Source of the DNA: an uncultured Clostridia bacterium
Lineage (GTDB): Bacteria > Bacillota > Clostridia > Lachnospirales > Anaerotignaceae
Length of the DNA stretch: 64,000 nt
Assembly (NCBI GenBank): GCA_945868505.1
Contig: CAMBLO010000010.1
Span: 1-64,000 of the forward strand
Reading direction: 5' to 3'
Within the stretch, counting starts at the first letter, position 1. Each line of letters begins with the position of its first letter. The notes below the pieces were generated by a model that did not search any database, was not told the DNA's origin, and saw nothing but the letters and a program-made list of their open reading frames with translations. Positions 58,845-64,000 of this stretch are shown one piece after another. The translations under genes were made by a program, and so were the position numbers.

Positions 58845-59363
58845 ATGCAAGAGAAAAAAGAAAAGACCTGCTGTTTCACAGGGCACAGGACTATCCCACG
58901 GGAAGAAATAGGTCGTTTACAGTTTGCTTTACAAGCGCAGATTTCTGCTCTGGCGGAAAAAGGCATTACCATATTTTATTGCGGCGGCGCCTTAGGTTTT
59001 GATACCTTGGCGGCGGAGGCTGTTTTGCAGGCGAAAAAGGAGCATCCCGCCATCCGCCTGCATCTGGCGTTGCCCTGCCCGGAACAGGCGGAACGATGGT
59101 TGGCAGAGGATGTGGCGCGGTATGAAAAAATCAAAAGACAGGCGGATGAAGTAGTTTTCTTGTCTCCCAGATATGCCTATGGCTGTATGCAGAAGCGGAA
59201 CCGATACATGGTAGATTGCAGTTGTGTTTGCATTGCCTATCTGCTGCCTGAACAAGAGCGGGGCGGCACGAAATATACCGTTGCATATTGCGAAAAAAAC
59301 CATATCCCCGTGATAAATCTGGCAGAGAAAAATAAAGCCCGTATCCTGATGGATACGGGCTGA
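58845..59363 (+). CDS. SLOG-family (DUF1273/YpsA-like) protein
   Basis: 172-aa Rossmann-like SLOG protein. CCFTGHRTIPREEIG at residues 9-23 and YCGGALGFDTLAAEAVLQAK near 45-65 form the nucleotide-binding pocket; LALPCPEQAERW (near 73), RYAYGCMQKRNRYMVDCSCV and YLLPEQERGGTKYTVAYCE follow. SLOG proteins bind or cleave nucleotide-derived ligands and appear in stress and defence pathways; YpsA affects cell division in Bacillus. It is divergent from an HTH repressor. Its last codons overlap a bidirectional terminator. Confidence 0.9.
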   Translation: MQEKKEKTCCFTGHRTIPREEIGRLQFALQAQISALAEKGITIFYCGGALGFDTLAAEAVLQAKKEHPAIRLHLALPCPEQAERWLAEDVARYEKIKRQADEVVFLSPRYAYGCMQKRNRYMVDCSCVCIAYLLPEQERGGTKYTVAYCEKNHIPVINLAEKNKARILMDTG

Positions 59364-59369
59364 TTTTTT
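59336..59369. terminator. Bidirectional terminator overlapping the end of the SLOG gene
   Basis: Perfect 11-bp stem AGCCCGTATCC (59336-59346) with GGATACGGGCT (59351-59361), then ATTTTTT. Confidence 0.8.
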
Positions 59370-59373
59370 GTCT

Positions 59374-61020
59374 TTATGCTTTTGCAGCGGGTCTGGGTCT
59401 ATTTGTCAGCAGAACACGTTCCACGCTCCAGTAGAAGTTTTCGTCGCCGATGATTTCGTGCAGATCGGAACGATCCATCATTTTCATGGCATGGGTAGGC
59501 ACACCGCAGATGGCAACATCCACGCCTTTTTTCCGCAGGCTTTCCACCAGCTCACGAAGGGTCTGGGCGCAGGAAATATCGATGTTGGACACGCCTCTCA
59601 TGGAGAAGAGGACAGTGTCATAGCCTTCCACCTTCAGGGCGATATCCGCAACGGACTGTGTATTTGCGAAGATCATGGGGCCTGTGATGTAAACAACCTT
59701 TGCGTTGCTGTAACGTTCGCAGAGAACGGGGTCTGTTACGTGCATACGGTTCATATCAACATCTTCGTAGTTGATTTCGATGAAGGACAGACGGGATACC
59801 AGGAATACCAGACCGATCAGCACACCGATGAGGATAGCTACTGTCAGGTCGAAAACGATAGTTGCCAGCATGGTAGCAACAAATTCCAGCATAGCGCCTT
59901 TGAATTTATGGGAGAAGATGTAGCGGATGGATTCCCATTCGTTCATTCTCCAAGCGGTTACCATCAGAACACCTGCCAGAGCCGCCAGAGGAATCTTGGA
60001 CATAACGGGAGCCAGCAGGAACATGGAGATCAGCAGACCTACCGCATGGAAGATACCTGTCAATCTTGTTTTTGCGCCGGATTTGATGGCTACGCTGGTA
60101 CGGGCGATGGCTGCTGTAGCGGGGATACCGCCGAAGAAGGGCAGCAGGATATTACCAACACCCTGAGCGATCAGTTCCTGATTGGCATCCAGACGAACCC
60201 CTGTCATACGGCCTGCGGAAGCACCGCAGAGCAAGCTTTCGATCATGCCCAGAATGGCGATGGAGAAAGCAGGTGTTACCAGTGCTGTGATAGTTTTCAC
60301 ATCAAGGGAACTGAACAGCAGACGGTTTTCGGGGATCAGTGTTTTGGGAATCTCACCAACGACAGCCACATCCAGACCCATGAAGATGGAGAAGGCTGTG
60401 GTGAGGATGATGCTCAGCAGGGAAGCAGGGATCACTGCGTTCCATTTCTTAGGGAAGAACACCATGAACAGGATCACGAAAACACCCAGACCCACGGCTG
60501 TCATGTTGGGGGAGAAGCCCAGACGACCATAGCTGAACAGCTTTGCGATGGCAGAGGTGCCTTCGGAATATGTACCAAAGAAATTATCTACCTGCCCCAA
60601 TGCGATGATGATGGAGATACCGGAGGTAAAGCCTGTGATAACAGGAGCGGGAATGAAGGAAGTCAGCTTGCCCAGATGCAGGATACCTGCCAAAAGCAGG
60701 ATAACACCGGCGATCAGTGTGGCAATGAACACACCATCCATACCATAGGCAGCCACCAGAGACATCAGGATAGCCGCCATAGCACCGGTAGGGCCGGAAA
60801 TCTGGTAATACCCACCGGAAAGCAAGCTCATGATGAGACCGGCGATGATAGCGGTAATCAGACCGGCAGCAGCGTCAGCACCACTGCTGACACCGAAGGC
60901 CAGCGCCAAGGGCAGGGCAACGGCGGCAACGGTCAGACCGGCCATTAGGTCTTTTGTCAATGCGGCTGCGTTATAGCCGCGGAATTCATTTTTCAAACTG
61001 CTGATGAATGTACTCAGCAT
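59374..61020 (-). CDS. SulP-family anion transporter with STAS domain
   Basis: 548-aa SLC26/SulP transporter, often for sulfate or bicarbonate. About twelve to fourteen membrane segments span residues 20-415. The SulP signature lies in DLMAGLTVAAVALPLALAFG and YYQISGPTGAMAAILMSLVA near 25-95, and GIPATAAIARTSVAIKSGAKTR is near 300. The cytosolic STAS domain runs from about 430 to the end (VLFSMRGVSNIDISCAQTLR). The ATG at complement 61018-61020 follows AAAGGGG by nine bases, better than a TTG two codons earlier. The substrate cannot be told. Confidence 0.93.
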   Translation of the reverse strand: MLSTFISSLKNEFRGYNAAALTKDLMAGLTVAAVALPLALAFGVSSGADAAAGLITAIIAGLIMSLLSGGYYQISGPTGAMAAILMSLVAAYGMDGVFIATLIAGVILLLAGILHLGKLTSFIPAPVITGFTSGISIIIALGQVDNFFGTYSEGTSAIAKLFSYGRLGFSPNMTAVGLGVFVILFMVFFPKKWNAVIPASLLSIILTTAFSIFMGLDVAVVGEIPKTLIPENRLLFSSLDVKTITALVTPAFSIAILGMIESLLCGASAGRMTGVRLDANQELIAQGVGNILLPFFGGIPATAAIARTSVAIKSGAKTRLTGIFHAVGLLISMFLLAPVMSKIPLAALAGVLMVTAWRMNEWESIRYIFSHKFKGAMLEFVATMLATIVFDLTVAILIGVLIGLVFLVSRLSFIEINYEDVDMNRMHVTDPVLCERYSNAKVVYITGPMIFANTQSVADIALKVEGYDTVLFSMRGVSNIDISCAQTLRELVESLRKKGVDVAICGVPTHAMKMMDRSDLHEIIGDENFYWSVERVLLTNRPRPAAKA

Positions 61021-61237
61021 ATCCAAAATCCCCTTTCTTACTTAACATCTTTTTTTATGGTTTTTTATAGAAAGTAGCAAATACGCCCCGTATTTGCTGC
61101 GGCTTTTTTTTACGAGACAAAGCACGCCTGCTTATCATAGCAAAGCGGATGGCAGTTCTCAACCGTGAAAACGTAGATTTTTTGGGGTGTTTTTTGTGCA
61201 AAATTGGGAATAAAACCGAAAGAATGAAAAAATGGAT

Positions 61238-61261
61238 AAAAAACCCGCCGTTTTCGGCGGG
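61238..61261 (-). terminator. Terminator of xpt
   Basis: Stem CCCGCCG with CGGCGGG; on the - strand a run of six T residues follows. The 262-base gap between xpt and the SulP gene otherwise shows nothing. Confidence 0.85.
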
Positions 61262-61282
61262 AATCGTATTTTTTATGAAAGA

Positions 61283-61858
61283 TCAATCCTTGAAGGTGAT
61301 GTGACCGTTTTCGATTTTTGTGATGACAGCCAGAGAATCTACATGGTAGCCGGCTTCTCTCAGCTTTGCGCTGCCGCCCTGGAATTCCTTTTCGATGACG
61401 GCTGCAATGCCGCAGACAGTGCCGCCAGCCTGTTCCACCAGGGAACAAAGCCCCATGGCAGCTTCGCCGTGGGCCAAAAAGTCATCGATGATGAGGACTT
61501 TGTCGGTTTCCTTCAGGTACTGCTTTGCCACCCGGGCAATGGAAATGGTGCCTTTTGTGAAGGATTTTACGGCTGCACCATAAAATTCATCGGACATGGT
61601 ATTGGGCTGTGTTTTTTTCGCAAACACAACGGGAACCAAATCGAAATATATGGCTGTAATGGCTGCAATGCCGATGCCGGAGGATTCAATGGTCAGAATC
61701 TTGTTGATGCCCAAATGACCGAATCGACGATGGATTTCTTTACCAATAGCCATAAAAAGACCAATATCAAGCTGATGATTCAAAAAAGAATCTACTTTTA
61801 CGACTTCTGTACCCAATTCTGTTCCGTCTTCGATAATTCTTCTCTTTAACAAATCCAT
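61283..61858 (-). CDS. xpt: Xanthine phosphoribosyltransferase
   Basis: 191-aa PRTase salvaging xanthine to XMP. MDLLKRRIIEDGTELGTEV at the start is characteristic, the PRPP loop is VLIIDDFLAHGEAAMGL near residues 120-136, and LTIESSGIGIAAITA near 54 contacts the base or pyrophosphate. In Bacillus this gene is controlled by a guanine riboswitch, but I see none in the 190 bases upstream. AGAGAGGAAG is the ribosome binding site. Confidence 0.95.
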   Translation of the reverse strand: MDLLKRRIIEDGTELGTEVVKVDSFLNHQLDIGLFMAIGKEIHRRFGHLGINKILTIESSGIGIAAITAIYFDLVPVVFAKKTQPNTMSDEFYGAAVKSFTKGTISIARVAKQYLKETDKVLIIDDFLAHGEAAMGLCSLVEQAGGTVCGIAAVIEKEFQGGSAKLREAGYHVDSLAVITKIENGHITFKD

Positions 61859-61927
61859 GGTGCCGGCTTCCTCTCTATTTCTTCACTGCTTTCCTTTTTC
61901 AACCATCATCAAATAGGTATTTCATTT

Positions 61928-61956
61928 ATTATACGGCTTGTATATGACAATGTAAA
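61928..61956 (-). promoter_or_regulatory. Sigma-A promoter of xpt
   Basis: On the - strand: TTTACA (61956-61951), 17 bases, TATAAT (61933-61928). The leader is about 65 bases, too short for a purine riboswitch. Confidence 0.7.
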
Positions 61957-62052
61957 TACTCATGTGTTTTTTCGGGAGAATGAATAGAAAGTTTTGTTTT
62001 TTAGGAGAAGTTTTGGGAATTTTGTGTGAAAAGGGCACACCTTGCGGTGTGC

Positions 62053-62232
62053 CTATTTGCGCTTTGCTGTGCGTTCCAATTCGCCGGGTGTGTTCGCCAT
62101 ACGGATACGATCCAATACATCCTGTCTTTCTTCTGTGGAAAGCGTATAGAAACGTCCCATATCTCTGCCGTTGTGCAGGATGAGCTGCCGCACTTCCTCT
62201 GGCAGAGTGTCCCATTTGCGAAGCCAGTCCAT
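62053..62232 (-). CDS. Small basic-acidic helical protein (59 aa)
   Basis: 59-aa protein, MDWLRKWDTLPEEVRQLILH and on, with RFYTLSTEERQDVLDRIRMA in the middle and a basic tail. No family recognised; codon pattern and a good ribosome binding site (AGAGGTG, six bases before ATG at complement 62230-62232) support coding. Longer in-frame starts exist at 62238 and 62253. It is divergent from the zinc-ribbon gene at 62369. Confidence 0.6.
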   Translation of the reverse strand: MDWLRKWDTLPEEVRQLILHNGRDMGRFYTLSTEERQDVLDRIRMANTPGELERTAKRK

Positions 62233-62368
62233 GTCCATCACCTCTCTATTCATTATGAAGGAATTTTGTTTTTTTATGCAGAAAAAAGGCGGACAGAAAA
62301 AGGAATTTCAGGGAAAAAAGCGAAAATATATAATATGGATAAATATGGAACAAAGAGGAGGAATTTCG

Positions 62369-62833
62369 ATGGCTTTTTTTGATAAATTAGGTGAAATGGC
62401 AAAAACGGTTTCCGAAAAGGCAAACGACAGTTTGGAAACAAATAAACTGATCGGCGACATCAATCTGACTAAGGGCAATATTCAGGTGTACCAGAGAGAA
62501 CTGGGCGAATTTTACTGGGCAAAATTTGCCGTTGGGGAGCAGCTGGAGGAAGAAGCCATGCTGATCTGCGACAAGATCGTGGCAGCCCAGGATAAGATCC
62601 GCGATCTGGAAGCCCAGATCGACCAGATCAAAGCAGAAAGTGAAGCAAGAAAAGCGGAGCGGGAGGCGGAAAAAGCGGAACGCAAAGCGGCGGAAAAGGC
62701 GGCAGAAGCAGAACAGGCAGCGGAAAAAGCAGGCATCGAAAAAGACCCTGTTCCCGTTTGTGCCGAATGTGGCGCAGTGCTGGCAGAAGATCAGAAATTC
62801 TGCGGTTTCTGCGGCAAGCCCGTTGGAAAATAA
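62369..62833 (+). CDS. Coiled-coil zinc-ribbon protein (154 aa)
   Basis: 154-aa cytosolic protein. The N-terminal 90 residues are helical (MAFFDKLGEMAKTVSEKAND, IGDINLTKGNIQVYQRELGE). A long charged coiled coil with KAERE/EAEKAE repeats follows at about 83-125, and a C-terminal zinc ribbon (CAECGAVLAEDQKFCGFCGK, near 131-150) ends it. It resembles zinc-ribbon proteins common in Lachnospiraceae with unknown role. The ATG at 62369 follows AGGAGG by seven bases. Confidence 0.8.
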   Translation: MAFFDKLGEMAKTVSEKANDSLETNKLIGDINLTKGNIQVYQRELGEFYWAKFAVGEQLEEEAMLICDKIVAAQDKIRDLEAQIDQIKAESEARKAEREAEKAERKAAEKAAEAEQAAEKAGIEKDPVPVCAECGAVLAEDQKFCGFCGKPVGK

Positions 62834-62850
62834 ATGAAATAGCGTAAGAC

Positions 62851-62884
62851 AAAGCCTCAAGTCTGAAAAGAGATTTGGGGCTTC
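62851..62884 (+). terminator. Weak terminator after the zinc-ribbon gene
   Basis: Stem AAGCCTCAA with TTTGGGGCTT, wobble pairs, followed by a T/C-rich tract. Confidence 0.45.
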
Positions 62885-62916
62885 TCTTTCAGGGGAGGCA
62901 GAAAAGGAGGAATGAT

Positions 62917-64000
62917 GTGGAGAAGTTGACGGAACAAAAACAAAATATTCTGGGGACAGAGCCAATTGGTCGGCTTTTGTTGAAATTTTCTATCCCTACT
63001 ACCCTGACCCTGATGGTAAATTGTCTGTATAATATCGTGGATCAGATCTTCATTGGCCATGCGGTGGGCATCACTGGCGTTGCAGCCACCAATGTAACCT
63101 TCCCCATTTCCACCATTGCGGCGGCATTGGCCCTTTTGATCGGCGATGGCTGTGCGGCGAATATCAGCCTGCACCTTGGCAGAAAGGAACAGGAGGAAGC
63201 AGACCGTACTTTTGCCAATGCAGTGGTTCTGCTGTTTAGTGTGGGAATATTGCTGGCTTTCTTTGGACGGCTTTTTGCGGAAAAGCTGGTGGTGTTTTTT
63301 GGTGCCTCTCCCACGGTGGCGGCAGCATCGGTGCAGTATATGAGCATCGTCCTGCTGGGACAGCCCTTTGGTATGTGCAACATGACCTTTACCGCCATCA
63401 TCCGTGCCGATGGCAACCCCCAATATATGATGCGGAGCATGATGATTGGCGCAGGCTTGAACCTCATCCTAGACCCCATTTTTATTTTTGTATGCCGCTG
63501 GGGCATTGCCGGGGCAGCTTTGGCGACCATCATCGGGCAGATCGTTTCCGGCTGTATTGCTCTGGCATATCTGCCCAGATTTCAGCATTTCCGCCTGAAA
63601 AAGGAAAACCTGCGGTTAAAAGGCAAAACCGTGGGAAATATCGTGCAGCTTGGTTTCCCCAGTCTTTGCACCCAAACGGCAACGGCAGCCACCCAGATTG
63701 TCATGAACAACCTGATGCGGAATTACGGCGCCATGACCATTTACGGCAGCGATATCGCCATTTCCTGCTATGGGCTGATGATGAAGATTTATCAGATTGC
63801 CCATGCCATGTTTGTGGGGCTGGCCTCCGGTACACAGCCCATCAATGGCTACAACTTCGGAGCGAAGCAGTTTGAACGGGTGAAGCAGACCATTAAAATT
63901 GGGGCGAAGGTTTCCATTCTCATTTCTGTGGTGTGGTTTGCCGTTTTCCAGCTTGGCGGTGGTTTTCTGGAGGCGTTGTTTGTGGAAAATGAACCCCTCT
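62917..64000 (+). CDS. MATE-family efflux transporter (partial, runs off the window)
   Basis: The first 361 codons of a MATE-type multidrug/metabolite exporter. MEKLTEQKQNILGTEPIGRL begins the protein; LLKFSIPTTLTLMVNCLYNI (about 20-40) and VDQIFIGHAVGITGVAATNV are the usual first helices. At least nine membrane segments are visible, with the DxxF-type GLASGTQPINGYNFGAKQFE near 306. The GTG at 62917 follows AAAGGAGG by six bases; nearby ATG codons are out of frame. The C-terminal third lies outside the window. Confidence 0.93.
   Translation, partial: MEKLTEQKQNILGTEPIGRLLLKFSIPTTLTLMVNCLYNIVDQIFIGHAVGITGVAATNVTFPISTIAAALALLIGDGCAANISLHLGRKEQEEADRTFANAVVLLFSVGILLAFFGRLFAEKLVVFFGASPTVAAASVQYMSIVLLGQPFGMCNMTFTAIIRADGNPQYMMRSMMIGAGLNLILDPIFIFVCRWGIAGAALATIIGQIVSGCIALAYLPRFQHFRLKKENLRLKGKTVGNIVQLGFPSLCTQTATAATQIVMNNLMRNYGAMTIYGSDIAISCYGLMMKIYQIAHAMFVGLASGTQPINGYNFGAKQFERVKQTIKIGAKVSILISVVWFAVFQLGGGFLEALFVENEPL

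Noticed and set aside
59368-60948. 526-aa open frame antisense to the SulP transporter
   Set aside because: Shadow of a membrane protein gene; Gln/His/Cys-rich and without a plausible start.

Overview
The window comes from an anaerobic, endospore-forming member of the Clostridia. A Lachnospirales or Anaerotignum-like lineage is my best guess, inferred from gene content only. Spore genes are present (spoIIE, ricT, a sipL-like SPOCS/LysM protein). Leader RNAs and promoters are Firmicute in style: a T-box, rho-independent terminators and TTGACA/TATAAT promoters with strong AGGAGG ribosome binding sites. Fermentative-anaerobe genes such as the acyl-CoA dehydratase activase fusion also fit. Several blocks keep the order of the origin-proximal region of Bacillus subtilis: tmk-darA-holB-ricT-trmN6-rsmI, metG-tatD-yabE-like, and spoIIE-tilS-hpt-ftsH.

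Layout. 1-442: 3' end of a 23S rRNA followed directly by tRNA-Trp, tRNA-Asp and tRNA-Val, with no 5S gene between them. 546-6840: a CrtO-like membrane protein, a DUF6472-like mini-protein, the fructose PTS pair fruK-fruA, a signal peptidase, an EamA exporter and a convergent LysR regulator. 7007-8566: sipL. 8575-9925: accessory module A (HTH regulators divergent from an 81-aa protein, bounded by structured repeats). 9933-14740: the tmk to rsmI operon region. 15359-20516: a self-operator TetR gene overlapping a 1434-aa activase. 20524-30900: housekeeping genes (HIT, murG, two lipoproteins, Usp, SEC-C, Sua5, rpiB, upp, tagO, dnaD, dnaC). 31325-42808: spoIIE with a Spo0A-type promoter, tilS-hpt, ftsH, a thioesterase, and a pantothenate uptake/kinase cluster with two coaX copies, then dusB. 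42903-49147: a diguanylate cyclase, small regulators, a candidate sRNA, and the csoR-copA copper operon. 49182-53731: yabE-like, tatD and metG under a methionine T-box. 53765-54785: accessory module B, a relative of module A. 54843-64000: M29 aminopeptidase, NifX-like, YqeG, EF-P, a CD1247-type zinc protein, an HTH/SLOG pair, SulP, xpt, and the start of a MATE exporter that runs off the window.

The most unusual content is a set of dispersed, hairpin-rich elements, called R1 to R4 here. Several copies differ by compensatory changes that preserve base pairing, so structure rather than sequence seems to be selected. R4 copies bound both accessory modules in outward-facing inverted orientation. 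Each module carries a DNA-binding protein gene, a perfect or near-perfect palindrome, and a divergent 81- or 82-aa protein; the two proteins are 38/81 identical. In both modules an R1 element with a built-in terminator lies downstream of the regulator. R2 is a three-hairpin 5' leader that ends in the ribosome binding site of three unrelated genes (dnaD-like, dusB, M29 aminopeptidase). I know of no described system with this layout; whether it is mobile or regulatory is inference.
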